Source: Candidatus Hydrogenedentota bacterium (GTDB lineage Bacteria; Hydrogenedentota; Hydrogenedentia; Hydrogenedentales; SLHB01). Taken from it: 40,999 nucleotides of DNA. Position 1 is the first letter of the stretch. Each line of letters starts with the position of its first letter. Below are positions 8,382 to 15,764 of the stretch, in pieces. Made by a program: the position numbers and the translations under genes. The notes below the pieces were generated by a model, which saw only the letters and a program-made list of their open reading frames with translations, ran no database searches and had not been told where the DNA came from. The stretch is taken from the NCBI GenBank assembly GCA_013359265.1, contig JABWCD010000001.1, forward strand, positions 1 to 40,999, given 5' to 3'.

Positions 8382-8852
8382 ATGCGCATCGAATTCTCGG
8401 AGACGTTTAGTGTGCCGGTGGAGGAGGCGTTTTCGTATTTCCCGACGCCGCCGGACTGGGTGCGTTTGTTTGGGTTTGCGGCCGAGGTGGAGCACCGCGG
8501 GGATGGATGGTACTCGGTGCCGCTGAAGCGGTTTCCCATTCCGTTGACGGCGCGTGTTGACGAGACTATTCCGAATCGGAGGGTGCATTGGGTGTTTCGC
8601 GGGTTCTGGCGGGGGGAAGGGGAAGTGAACTTTTCTCCGACCGCGGATGGAGTGACGATTTCCGGATTTGAGGAAATTCGCGTGCCGTGGATGCTCGGGA
8701 TTGGGCCGTGGGTGGAGCGCAACTATTTGCAGCGACCGTTCGAACGGTTGTGGGAATCGGGGTGGAGGCGGTTGCGGAGGCGCGGAGATGCGAACGCGGA
8801 GCACGCTTCGACCGATGCATCATTGAAACTGGCGGGCGACCAAAGGACCTAA
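8382..8852 (+). CDS. SRPBCC (START/polyketide-cyclase-like) protein
   Basis: A 156-residue small cytoplasmic protein of the SRPBCC helix-grip superfamily. The opening (EFSETFSVPVEEAFSYFPTP, then WVRLFGF) is the usual first strand followed by the two short helices, and the alternating strands through VHWVFRGF and GVTISGFEEI, then a long C-terminal helix (VERNYLQRPFERLWESGWRRL), complete the fold. Family members bind hydrophobic ligands; none can be named here. ATG 8382 has a GGAGG site 6 bases upstream. It is expressed from the promoter with operator at 8294-8322, so it is probably inducible. The last residues are encoded by a dispersed repeat (8838-8870), suggesting that the 3' end was altered by it. 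Confidence 0.75.
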   Translation: MRIEFSETFSVPVEEAFSYFPTPPDWVRLFGFAAEVEHRGDGWYSVPLKRFPIPLTARVDETIPNRRVHWVFRGFWRGEGEVNFSPTADGVTISGFEEIRVPWMLGIGPWVERNYLQRPFERLWESGWRRLRRRGDANAEHASTDASLKLAGDQRT

Positions 8853-8895
8853 ACGACCAAAAGGACACAGGGCGGCATAGCCGCAAGCAAAGGGC
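8838..8895 (+). repeat. Dispersed GGACC-rich repeat, copy A
   Basis: The stretch 8838-8870 is built from repeats of GACCAAAGGACC / GACCAAAAGGACA and resembles 16738-16776 (same strand) and 26628-26661 (opposite strand). It is followed by GGCGGCATAGCCGCA (8872-8886), whose core CGGCATAGCCG is a small dyad and recurs in part at 7413-7424. It overlaps the end of the SRPBCC gene. It is likely a short intergenic repeat family; no transposase is linked. Confidence 0.45.
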
Positions 8896-8937
8896 TTCCT
8901 CCATCAATCTCAAATTTGAAATCTCAGACAACAACAC

Positions 8938-9100
8938 GCTGAAGCCAAGGAGCTTGCACGATAGGTGCAGAACCTTTTAGAGCCTCGAACATTAATGCCG
9001 AAACCCCTTCGGGGTACATTCTCTAACGGGGGTGGTTGGTACCCAGGGTACCGAAGCGGTGATAGTCCCCCGTGCAGTCCCCGTGCAGTCTCCCGTGGGA
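8938..9100. repeat. Cluster of small palindromes and tandem words
   Basis: Between the SRPBCC gene and the ars operon lie ACCCC/GGGGT with a TTC loop (9003-9015), the perfect palindrome GGTACCCAGGGTACC (9038-9052) and a tandem CCCCGTGCAGT word (9066-9097). The packing of dyads suggests a remnant repetitive extragenic element or part of the 3' end of the ars transcript. No gene is supported in 8853-9145. Confidence 0.35.
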
Positions 9101-9145
9101 CGATTGCGAATACACATCCACAGTCACACAATCGCGGTGATTGCC

Positions 9146-9526
9146 TTAGCGCGCGGCGAGTATTTCGGCTGCGCAGGCGGCAACACGGTCCACCGCTTCG
9201 TTTGTTACGGGTGACTTTCCCTTTTCGAATCCGAGATCGGAGAGGCGCACGTGATCGGCATCTGGGAACCCCGCGAGTTCGAGGCATTTTTTGACGCAGT
9301 CCAGTTCGCACCCGTCGATTGCGAGAACCCTTTCAGCGGACTGTGTGCGCTCGATGATGGGCGGGACCCTTCCCCCCACTCCGGCAAGGCAGAACATTTT
9401 TCCGTGGCCGTCGCGGGTGAGTTTTCGCGCGGCCTGATCGGCGATGGCGCCTACGTCGGCGGCGCCGGAACAGGCGAAGATGAGTTTCGCCGCGGCGTTG
9501 TTTGCGCATGCGTTTGTGTTGTTCAT
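9146..9526 (-). CDS. DGC-domain putative zinc-binding protein
   Basis: A 126-residue protein of the DGC family (named for a conserved Asp-Gly-Cys). Visible motifs are FACSGAADVG near residue 17, GKMFCLAGVGG near 45, AIDGCELDCVKKC near 70 and a final Val/Ala-rich helix. The several conserved cysteines suggest metal or metalloid binding; no reaction is established for the family. ATG 9526 has an AAGGAG site 7 bases upstream, better than the in-frame starts further out. It lies 64 bp after acr3, as the last gene of the arsR-arsC-acr3 operon, so a role in arsenic handling, for example thiol-based binding of arsenite, is inferred from position alone. Confidence 0.75.
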   Translation of the reverse strand: MNNTNACANNAAAKLIFACSGAADVGAIADQAARKLTRDGHGKMFCLAGVGGRVPPIIERTQSAERVLAIDGCELDCVKKCLELAGFPDADHVRLSDLGFEKGKSPVTNEAVDRVAACAAEILAAR

Positions 9527-9590
9527 GACATTGCTCCTTCTTGTTCGATTTGGGGAGAGCCACCTGGCCGGTGACATCCCCTCGGTCCTC

Positions 9591-10670
9591 TTATGCTGCT
9601 TCGGAGACCGGTGCATCCCCCTTTCCTTGGGCAAAGTAGCGGCGTTGAAACCAGAACGCCACGTTGACGAGCGCGATTAGGGCCGGAACTTCGACGAGCG
9701 GTCCGATGACGGCTGCGAATGCGGCCCCGGAGTCAATGCCGAATACGGCAACGGCCACGGCGATGGCCAGTTCAAAGTTGTTCGATGCGGCGGTGAAGGA
9801 CAGTGTGGCGGACTTCTCGTAGTCCGCGCCGATCTTGCGCCCCATCGAGAAGCTCACGAGGAACATGAGCACGAAGTAGATGAGGAGTGGGACGGCAATG
9901 CGGAGCACATCGAGCGGGATACGGACAATCAGATTTCCTTTGAGGCTAAACATAACGACGATGGTGAACAGCAACGCGATGAGCGTCATCGGACTGATTG
10001 CGGGAATGAATACACGGTGGTACCACTCCTTTCCGCGCACGGCGACGAGCACGGCACGCGTCGCGATACCCGCTAGAAACGGTATGCCGAGGTAGATGAA
10101 AACGCTCTTTGCGATTTGGGCCATCGTAACTTCGACGGTCATGCCTTGGAGGCCGATCAGGGGCGGAAGCACGGTGATGAAGAACCACGCGTACACGCTG
10201 TAAAAGAGCACCTGAAACACGCTGTTGAATGCGACGAGTCCTGCACAGTATTCGGTATCGCCCTTGGCGAGCTCGTTCCAGACGATGACCATCGCGATGC
10301 AACGGGCGAGTCCGATCATGATCAAGCCGACCATGTACTCCGGGTAGCCGCGCAGGAAGACGACGGCCAATACGAACATGAGGATGGGGCCAATCACCCA
10401 ATTTTGGATCAGCGAAAGGCCGAGGACGCGGACGTTTCGGAACACGTCGCCGAGTTCTTCGTAGCGGACCTTGGCGAGTGGCGGGTACATCATGAGAATG
10501 AGGCCGATTGCGATCGGCACGTTGGTTGTGCCCGCCTGGAACCGGTTGATCACACCTTCCACGCCTGGGACAAGGTATCCCAGCGCGACACCGGCCGCCA
10601 TCGCCGCGAATATCCACACGGTGAGATAGCGATCGAGAAACGAGAGTTGTCTTGAGGTGTGCGCGGACAT
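9591..10670 (-). CDS. acr3: Acr3-type arsenite efflux permease
   Basis: A 359-residue inner-membrane protein with about ten hydrophobic segments, of the ACR3 branch of the BART superfamily, exporting arsenite driven by the membrane potential. The family hallmark Cys lies in the [19 protein letters not shown] segment at about residues 115-133, and the second signature is [18 protein letters not shown] near 300. Length fits the family (350-390). ATG 10670 is one base beyond the arsC stop and preceded by a GGGGGAG site, so translation is coupled with arsC. It belongs to the ars operon under ArsR control. Identification is firm; antimonite as a second substrate is possible. Confidence 0.95.
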   Translation of the reverse strand: MSAHTSRQLSFLDRYLTVWIFAAMAAGVALGYLVPGVEGVINRFQAGTTNVPIAIGLILMMYPPLAKVRYEELGDVFRNVRVLGLSLIQNWVIGPILMFVLAVVFLRGYPEYMVGLIMIGLARCIAMVIVWNELAKGDTEYCAGLVAFNSVFQVLFYSVYAWFFITVLPPLIGLQGMTVEVTMAQIAKSVFIYLGIPFLAGIATRAVLVAVRGKEWYHRVFIPAISPMTLIALLFTIVVMFSLKGNLIVRIPLDVLRIAVPLLIYFVLMFLVSFSMGRKIGADYEKSATLSFTAASNNFELAIAVAVAVFGIDSGAAFAAVIGPLVEVPALIALVNVAFWFQRRYFAQGKGDAPVSEAA

Positions 10671-10671
10671 T

Positions 10672-11133
10672 TTACTCCCCCGAGTTTGACGCAGCGGCGA
10701 ACGACTCCGGCAAGGATTCGACGAACCGGCGGATTTCGTCGCGCACACGGCGGTAATGCCCGAGCGCCTCTAGTTCGGACTGCGCTGTGGCGGCGAGCCG
10801 CGGTGGATCATCGAATGGAACGTGGTAGCGGCGGGTCTGGCCGGGAAAGACCGGACACGCTTCGTTCGCGTTATCGCAGACGGTCACGACCCAGTCGAAA
10901 GCTATTCCGTTCAGATCGTCGAGTGTCTTCGAATACTGGCGCGAGATGTCAACGCCCGCCTCTTTCATCACGGCGACCGCCAGCGGATTCAGGCCGTGCT
11001 TTTTCGTTCCGGCCGAATATGCGTCGATTTCGTCTGGCCTGAGATGGCGCGCCCAGCCTTCGGCCATTTGGCTGCGGCACGAGTTGCCCGTGCAGAGAAA
11101 AAGGACCTTGAGTTTGTGGCGGGTGCTACTCAT
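10672..11133 (-). CDS. arsC: Arsenate reductase, thioredoxin-coupled (LMW-PTP type)
   Basis: A 153-residue cytoplasmic arsenate reductase that converts arsenate to arsenite for export by Acr3. The phosphatase-type P-loop with the nucleophilic Cys is near residue 15 ([14 protein letters not shown]). The two resolving cysteines follow in [14 protein letters not shown] at about residues 86-93, which marks the thioredoxin-dependent ArsC subtype rather than the glutaredoxin type. The C-terminal [12 protein letters not shown] helix is also usual. ATG 11133 overlaps the arsR 3' end by 8 bases, so the gene is translationally coupled to arsR. Length (130-155) fits the family. Confidence 0.94.
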   Translation of the reverse strand: MSSTRHKLKVLFLCTGNSCRSQMAEGWARHLRPDEIDAYSAGTKKHGLNPLAVAVMKEAGVDISRQYSKTLDDLNGIAFDWVVTVCDNANEACPVFPGQTRRYHVPFDDPPRLAATAQSELEALGHYRRVRDEIRRFVESLPESFAAASNSGE

Positions 11134-11500
11134 TGGCGGCCTTCTTGCGCCGAGGCCGTTTCGGCGGGGTGGCGCCGCACGCCGCGTTGGCGACAAGGCG
11201 GCCGCACAACTCGGGTTTGCCGCGGCAGCAGTCTTCGGTCAGGAATTGCAGGAGTGCGCGCATGCCCTCGACGTGGACAGAATAGATGAGCGACCGTCCG
11301 TCGCGCCGGCAACGGACCATTCCGGCGCGTGCGAGGTGTGCGAGGTGGAACGAGAGGGTTGGCGCGGGAACGCCGAGGGCGTCGGCGATTTCCCCCGCTG
11401 TCAGGCCGTCGGGCCCGGTGCGGACGAGGGTCCGGTAGATGCGCAGGCGGGTTTCCTGCGCGAGGCTCGAGAGGGCATCCAGTGCATTTTTTATTTTCAT
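11126..11500 (-). CDS. arsR: ArsR-family arsenic-responsive repressor
   Basis: A 124-residue winged-helix repressor of the ArsR/SmtB family. The helix-turn-helix lies at about residues 33-62 (TAGEIADALGVPAPTLSFHLAHLARAGMV), followed by the wing (CRRDGRSLIYSV). Putative metalloid thiols are C91, C92 and C99 near the C-terminus, a CC-x6-C arrangement reminiscent of ArsR proteins with C-terminal sites; the alpha-3 ELCVCD site of plasmid ArsR is absent. It is the first gene of the arsR-arsC-acr3-DGC operon and probably represses its own promoter. No ribosome site precedes the ATG; see the promoter entry for the leaderless interpretation. Confidence 0.92.
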   Translation of the reverse strand: MKIKNALDALSSLAQETRLRIYRTLVRTGPDGLTAGEIADALGVPAPTLSFHLAHLARAGMVRCRRDGRSLIYSVHVEGMRALLQFLTEDCCRGKPELCGRLVANAACGATPPKRPRRKKAANE

Positions 11501-11507
11501 GTTTCTA

Positions 11508-11536
11508 AAAATATCAAATTATTTGTATTGTGTCAA
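11508..11536 (-). promoter_or_regulatory. ars operon promoter with ArsR-like operator, leaderless
   Basis: On the minus strand TTGACA (11536-11531) and TATTTT (11513-11508) are 17 bp apart. The -10 ends 8 bases before the A of the arsR ATG (11500), so transcription should start on or within a base of the start codon, giving a leaderless mRNA; this agrees with the absence of a ribosome site. The spacer holds an imperfect dyad (11513-11528) with core CAAATTATTTG, the AT-rich type bound by ArsR repressors. The -35 coincides with the left edge of tandem repeat unit 1. Confidence 0.65.
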
Positions 11537-11971
11537 GATCGACGGGGGGGCGTTGGGGATGGAGCAGTCGTCATGCGCCTGGTGGAGCGCCGGGGGACCA
11601 TGAAGAGTCAAAGCGGAGCTTTTCAAACGGCGTTCGAAGACGAGCCGCCGTTGGAGCGCGTTACGAAGTGGAAACTTCGTAACGAGTAAGATTATTGGCA
11701 TAGTGTCAAGATCGACGGGGGCGTTGGGGGTGGAGCAGTCGTCATGCCCCGTGGTGGCGCGTCGGGGAACCATGAAGAGTCAAAGCGGAGCTTTTCAAGA
11801 GCGCGTTACGAAGTGGAAACTTCGTAACGAGTAAATTGGCCTGGTGTCAACATAGTGGGGCGTTGGGGATGGAGTAGTCGTTATGCGCCTGGTGGAGCGC
11901 CGGGGGACCATGGCGAGTCAAAGCGGAGCTTTTCAAGAGCGCGTTACGAAGTGGAAACTTCGTAACGAGTA
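11531..11971. repeat. Three tandem repeat units, each with the same hairpin
   Basis: Three diverged direct copies begin at TGTCAA: unit 1 at about 11531-11688, unit 2 at 11704-11833, unit 3 at 11845-11971. All contain GCGTTGGGG, GGAGCAGTCGTCATG (unit 3 GGAGTAGTCGTTATG) and AGTCAAAGCGGAGCTTTTCAA. Unit 1 has about 28 extra bases (around 11628-11655). Each ends in a perfect 11-bp stem, CGTTACGAAGT with ACTTCGTAACG, around a GGAA (GNRA-type) loop: 11659-11684, 11804-11829 and 11942-11967. A partial copy of the right arm follows at 11973-11983. Units 1 and 2 read open in one minus frame, but the frame is not kept into unit 3, so protein coding is unlikely. This stretch fills the gap between arsR and the ThuA-like gene. 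Confidence 0.85.
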
Positions 11972-12006
11972 ACGCTTCGTAACGAGAAGAAACGGGTGTG
12001 GTTGCG

Positions 12007-12864
12007 CTATCGCGCGGGTGGACCGTAGCCGCCGGCGGGCTTGCCGGCGTTGTCGAGTTTGCCGCAGGCCCAGAGCACGCCACGGGTGACGAGGTCGAGG
12101 TAGCGTTCGTCGGCGACGGTCTCATTGTTGTGGGCGAGCGTGGTGGAGAACACGCGGGCTTTTTTGTCGCCGTATTCGCTGGTCCAGACGATTGCGGCTT
12201 CGGTGTAGTTAGGTTTGTCGTTGGGCTCTTGCGAACCGCGGGCCAAAACGTGTGTGCCGTCGCGGACGACGACGTTGTTGTAGAGTTCTTCCTTGATGGT
12301 GGTCCAATCCGTGAGGCCCATTGTGACGGGGTGCGACTTGTCGGAGTAGACGACGGCAATGGGTTTCTGCGGGCCGTGGCCGGAGGATTGGACGCCGAGG
12401 TAGTCGAACCAGAGCGATTCGCCGGTGCCGGGATCGACGGGGACTTTCACGTCGGGCGCGGTGCGGTAGCTGTGCATGGCGCAGTGGAGGTTTACTGCGG
12501 GAATTCCCGCGCGGTGCGGTGCAAGCACGCATTCGACGACGGCCGTGTCTTTAATGTCGGCGGCGCATTCGTCGTGAATGACGACGTCGAACCCGTCGGC
12601 GTATTTCGCGTTGCCGTAGATTTCGAGGGGCGGCGCGGTTGATTTGTCCGGCGAGTACACGACTTCGACCTGAATGTTGGCGCGGTCTTCGATTCCGGTC
12701 TTGAGCAAGTCCTTCTGCGTCGCGTAGTCGTGACAACATCCGCCGAGGATTAGGAGCGCGCGAATCGGGGCCTTTTCTTCGGCGCGCGCGGGATGCAGCG
12801 TCCCGATAATGAAAATCGCGGCGAACACGGCCACGGCGATGTGAATGCGGGTGCGATACGGCAT
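12007..12864 (-). CDS. Exported ThuA-like domain protein
   Basis: A 285-residue predicted secreted protein with a ThuA-like, glutamine-amidotransferase-like fold. A signal peptide covers residues 1-28 (hydrophobic AVAVFAAIFIIG, likely cleavage after ARA). The fold opens with RALLILGGCCHDY near 35, then VVIHDECAADI near 95, VNLHCAMHSYR near 125, and a late SHPVTMGL/TEAAIVWTSEYG section, all usual in ThuA domains. Such proteins are common in sugar-degrading Planctomycetota-like bacteria and are thought to act in carbohydrate or sugar-derivative metabolism; no reaction is certain. ATG 12864 has a GGAAGGAG site about 8 bases upstream. It stands alone, beyond the tandem repeats that follow its 3' end. 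Confidence 0.82.
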   Translation of the reverse strand: MPYRTRIHIAVAVFAAIFIIGTLHPARAEEKAPIRALLILGGCCHDYATQKDLLKTGIEDRANIQVEVVYSPDKSTAPPLEIYGNAKYADGFDVVIHDECAADIKDTAVVECVLAPHRAGIPAVNLHCAMHSYRTAPDVKVPVDPGTGESLWFDYLGVQSSGHGPQKPIAVVYSDKSHPVTMGLTDWTTIKEELYNNVVVRDGTHVLARGSQEPNDKPNYTEAAIVWTSEYGDKKARVFSTTLAHNNETVADERYLDLVTRGVLWACGKLDNAGKPAGGYGPPAR

Positions 12865-13042
12865 GAGGCACGCTCCTTCCGATAACTTGGCGCGGAAATC
12901 GTTGGCGGGATTATGCAGCATCGGGCGCGCGGAGCGCGAACCGAATGCCCGTGCAAGAACTCCGGGTGAAGGAGTTGAGGCGAAGAAATGCGGCGATACC
13001 TCGCCTTACTCCAAGTTGCTTCGCGCGAATACGCTAAAGTAA

Positions 13043-13070
13043 GGCCGGTCCACCGTATGGCGGACCGGCC
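13043..13070 (-). terminator. Intrinsic terminator after rpsT
   Basis: A perfect 9-bp stem, GGCCGGTCC (13043-13051) with GGACCGGCC (13062-13070), 10-base loop, lies 24 bases after the rpsT stop. On the minus strand it is followed by TTACTTT, a weak T-run. Confidence 0.65.
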
Positions 13071-13094
13071 CATTGTTTCTAGAGCGAAACGAAC

Positions 13095-13358
13095 TTAGGC
13101 GAGCGCGGCGGCGCGGCGCTGAAGCGTGGACTTCTTGCGCGCGGCGGCGTTCTTGTGGAGGACGCCCTTGGCGGCGGCGCGGTCGATCTCGGACAACGCC
13201 TTCACCAGCGTCTTCTTGACGCCTTCCTTGTCCTTCGCGTCAAGCGCGGTGGCGGCGTCCTTGACGTGGGTTTTCATTTTCGACCGGATCGCGACGTTGC
13301 GCTTGCGGTTGCGCTCGTTGGTAATGTCGCGCGCTTTGGCCGTCTTGGTATTCGGCAT
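13095..13358 (-). CDS. rpsT: 30S ribosomal protein S20
   Basis: An 87-residue, very basic helical protein typical of S20, which binds 16S rRNA early in 30S assembly. Recognisable features are the N-terminal Lys/Arg-rich helix (ITNERNRKRNVAIRSKMKTH), the central acidic-basic helix (KEGVKKTLVKALSEIDRAA) and the conserved GVLHKNAAARKKSTLQRRAA end. Length fits the family. It is a single-gene unit followed by a hairpin terminator. The promoter was not identified in the 87-base gap behind nrdR. Confidence 0.95.
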   Translation of the reverse strand: MPNTKTAKARDITNERNRKRNVAIRSKMKTHVKDAATALDAKDKEGVKKTLVKALSEIDRAAAKGVLHKNAAARKKSTLQRRAAALA

Positions 13359-13445
13359 GACAGAAAAACTCCCTGAAAGCTATCTAGGAAAGACAGTACT
13401 GTAACAAAGGGACCAGCGAGAATGCAATTTGCGCGGGTACCCCGG

Positions 13446-13895
13446 CTAGGTCAGCAGGGTCTTGAGTTCGTTCATGAACTCGTTGAGGTCTTTGAACTGG
13501 CGGTAGACGCTGGCGAAGCGGACGTAGGCGACTTCGTCGAGCGATTTGAGGCGTTCCATGACGGCGAGGCCGATGTTGTCGGTGGAGACTTCGTGTTCGC
13601 TGGAATTGAACAAAGCGCGTTCCACGTCATCAATTAACGACTCGACCTGTTCGAGGCTGACGGGGCGCTTTTCGACGGCCTTGAGGATACCACTCTTGAT
13701 CTTCCAGCGGTCGAAGGGTTCGCGGCGGCCGTCCTTCTTGATCACCATCTGTGCCACTTCTTCGATGCGCTCATACGTGGTGTAGCGTCGTGTGCACTTC
13801 AGGCACTCGCGGCGGCGCCGGATCGAGTCGCCCTCTTTCGAGGAGCGCGAATCGACTACTTTACTTTCGAGGAACGCACAAAAAGGGCAACGCAT
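13446..13895 (-). CDS. nrdR: Transcriptional repressor NrdR
   Basis: A 149-residue NrdR, the ATP/dATP-sensing repressor of ribonucleotide reductase genes. The N-terminal zinc ribbon has CPFC (residues 3-6) and CLKC (31-34) separated by the conserved DSR and RRRRECL segments, and the ATP-cone follows from about residue 45 ([20 protein letters not shown]) to about 135. Length fits exactly. No reductase genes are in the window. A NrdR-box-like dyad lies 60-80 bases upstream, so it may regulate itself. Confidence 0.95.
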   Translation of the reverse strand: MRCPFCAFLESKVVDSRSSKEGDSIRRRRECLKCTRRYTTYERIEEVAQMVIKKDGRREPFDRWKIKSGILKAVEKRPVSLEQVESLIDDVERALFNSSEHEVSTDNIGLAVMERLKSLDEVAYVRFASVYRQFKDLNEFMNELKTLLT

Positions 13896-13956
13896 GTGAC
13901 CTCGTTTCTACCCTTGGTGCGACCGACCACAAGAGGAATTCGGCAGCATCCAATCG

Positions 13957-13973
13957 ACACCCATATATTGTGT
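13957..13973. promoter_or_regulatory. NrdR-box-like dyad upstream of nrdR
   Basis: The 17-mer ACACCCATATATTGTGT resembles the 16-bp NrdR box (ACACwATATATwGTGT): the right 11 positions match fully, the left ACAC is displaced by one base. It lies between rsmD and nrdR, 62-78 bases before the nrdR ATG. A clear second box at the usual phased distance was not found. Confidence 0.4.
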
Positions 13974-14005
13974 CGGCGAAATGCTATCAGATACCAAATA
14001 CAGCG

Positions 14006-14551
14006 TCAAGCGAAAAAGGTTATGCCGACCCGGCCGTATTGGGATATTCGCTGGCGGGTGAGAGTCCCTATGGATGGTGGTAGTTGCAGGTGGGATTCGT
14101 GCTCGATCAGCAGGAGGCCATCTGGCATAAGCAATTGGTTTTCAACTATTTGCAAGATAAGCTGTGCGTAGCCGGTTCCGGCGAATGGAGGGTCGCAGTA
14201 TACGATGCCGAAGGGGGATTCGGTTGACGCGATAGCCCCAAGTGACTGCGGCAGTGTCAACTGATAACTTCGCGCCTTGTGTGTGAGTTTCGTGTGGAAC
14301 AGATTTTTTCCGATGATGTCTATTGCTTGGGCGTCGCTATCGACGAAAGCACAGTAGGCGGCGCCCCTACTCAGGGCTTCGATTCCGTTTGCGCCGGAGC
14401 CGGCGAAGAGATCGAGGAATCGGACGCCGTCCAGTTTCGTGTGAAGGATACTGAACACGGCTTCGCGAACGCGGTCGAGCGTTGGGCGCGCTGCGCTTCG
14501 GGGCGTGGCGAGTTTGTGCCCACGCGCGGTCCCGGCGATTACGCGGAGCAT
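14006..14551 (-). CDS. rsmD: 16S rRNA (guanine-966 N2) methyltransferase
   Basis: A 181-residue SAM-dependent methyltransferase that makes m2G966 in 16S rRNA during 30S assembly. The start is typical of RsmD (MLRVIAGTARG), followed by the RPTLDRVREAVFSIL segment, SAM motif I (FLDLFAGSGANGIEALSRGA, about 45-65) and the catalytic motif IV (VYCDPPF, about 122). Length fits. ATG 14551 is chosen over upstream in-frame codons because the family begins here. It lies 40 bp after the DHDPS-like gene and may share its transcript. Confidence 0.92.
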   Translation of the reverse strand: MLRVIAGTARGHKLATPRSAARPTLDRVREAVFSILHTKLDGVRFLDLFAGSGANGIEALSRGAAYCAFVDSDAQAIDIIGKNLFHTKLTHKARSYQLTLPQSLGAIASTESPFGIVYCDPPFAGTGYAQLILQIVENQLLMPDGLLLIEHESHLQLPPSIGTLTRQRISQYGRVGITFFA

Positions 14552-14591
14552 GGCGTTGCGCTTTCGGGGAGGTGGGCGCGGGAGCAATGCG

Positions 14592-15668
14592 TTACGCCGA
14601 CAACCATTCGTCGAGATGCTTTGCCACGAACGCGTCGTCGTTGAGGTGAGGGTAGTCTCGGTACACGCGATCGATTTCCGCTTTCTGTCCGGGCGACAGC
14701 GTTTCGTTTGGGTCGAGGCAGCGGCGGCTTCGCAGGAGCCCCTGCCGCACGAGTACGTCGTGGATGCCGGCGATGCATCCGGCGTAGTTGTTGGCGGCGT
14801 CAAAGAATGCGGCGTTCGAGTCGGTGACTTCGACGCCGCGCGTGAGGAGTTCGGCGGGCACGTCTCCCCCACGCTTGACGACGCGATGGCACTCTTGGAG
14901 GAGGTGTACGGCCTGGCGCGTCCAGCACGCCCAGTGTCCAAGAAGACCGCCGACGATTCGGAGCCGGACGAATTCGCCGTTTACGCGCACCCGATACGAC
15001 GTGAGCAGGTCCGGGACGATGTTGTCATCATTTCCGGTGTATAGCGCGATATCGCCGGCGCGGCCGGACTCCGCGACGCCGCGCAGCACGTCGAAGGTCT
15101 GGTACCGATTAAAGGGCGCGATTTTGATCGCGACGACGTTTTCGATCGCGGCGAAGCGCCGCCAGAAATCGACGGGGAGGATTCTTCCGCCGACGGCGGG
15201 TTGCAGGTAGAACCCCATGATCGGAACTTCTTTGGCGACGGCCTTGCAGTGAAGGATGAGCTTGGCCACGGGCTCGCGTGCGAGCGCGGACAGGCTGAGC
15301 AATCCGACGTCGTATCCGGTATCGCGGAGAAACGCGGCCTCCCGTACGGCCTGCGGCGTACGCCCGCATATCCCGCCGACTTTCACGATGGGCCGGTCGT
15401 CGGCGTCCGAGCATGCATCGACGACGCGGCCGGCGAGTTGGAGGACCGGCTTGAACAGACCATATTTGGGCTGGCGAATGGCGAACTGGGTGGTGTGCAC
15501 GCCGACGGCCACACCACCGGCGCCAGCGCTGCAATAGTAGCGCGTGAGCGCGGCCTGGCGGCGTTCGTCGAATTTTCCGGTGGAGGTAAGCGCGAGCGGG
15601 TGCGCGGGAATAACGACCCCTGCGCGCAGGGCGTCGCGAATCTCTTTCGGTGGCTGAGGATACGACAT
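14592..15668 (-). CDS. DHDPS/NAL-family lyase (DapA-like)
   Basis: A 358-residue member of the dihydrodipicolinate synthase/N-acetylneuraminate lyase family, class I aldolases of the TIM-barrel type. The Schiff-base Lys is in VVAIKIAPFNRY, the catalytic Tyr in MGFYLQP, and the carboxylate-binding TT pair in VGVHTTQF. It is 60 residues longer than DapA (about 292) and has a C-terminal extension (CLDPNETLSPGQKAEIDRVYRDYPHL) with a DEWL ending, so it is unlikely to be the housekeeping lysine enzyme; a sugar-acid or keto-acid aldolase or dehydratase is likelier. ATG 15668 is the natural start. No pathway neighbours identify the substrate. Confidence 0.8.
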   Translation of the reverse strand: MSYPQPPKEIRDALRAGVVIPAHPLALTSTGKFDERRQAALTRYYCSAGAGGVAVGVHTTQFAIRQPKYGLFKPVLQLAGRVVDACSDADDRPIVKVGGICGRTPQAVREAAFLRDTGYDVGLLSLSALAREPVAKLILHCKAVAKEVPIMGFYLQPAVGGRILPVDFWRRFAAIENVVAIKIAPFNRYQTFDVLRGVAESGRAGDIALYTGNDDNIVPDLLTSYRVRVNGEFVRLRIVGGLLGHWACWTRQAVHLLQECHRVVKRGGDVPAELLTRGVEVTDSNAAFFDAANNYAGCIAGIHDVLVRQGLLRSRRCLDPNETLSPGQKAEIDRVYRDYPHLNDDAFVAKHLDEWLSA

Positions 15669-15764
15669 GGGCGGATTGTAGCGAACGCAATGCCAATTTG
15701 AAACCGCGGAACAAGCTTGGGACACTGCGTGTTGCATGAGAAAGCTAAAGGCGAGGCAATTTGT

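Noticed and set aside
11704-11850. TTGACA on the minus strand at the edge of repeat units 2 and 3 as extra ars promoters
   Set aside because: No acceptable -10 is found 16-18 bp downstream in either unit.
11519-12359. Minus-strand frames that translate the tandem repeats into a repeated peptide
   Set aside because: The frame breaks between units 2 and 3 and runs into the ThuA gene; the DNA hairpin, not a peptide, is what is conserved.
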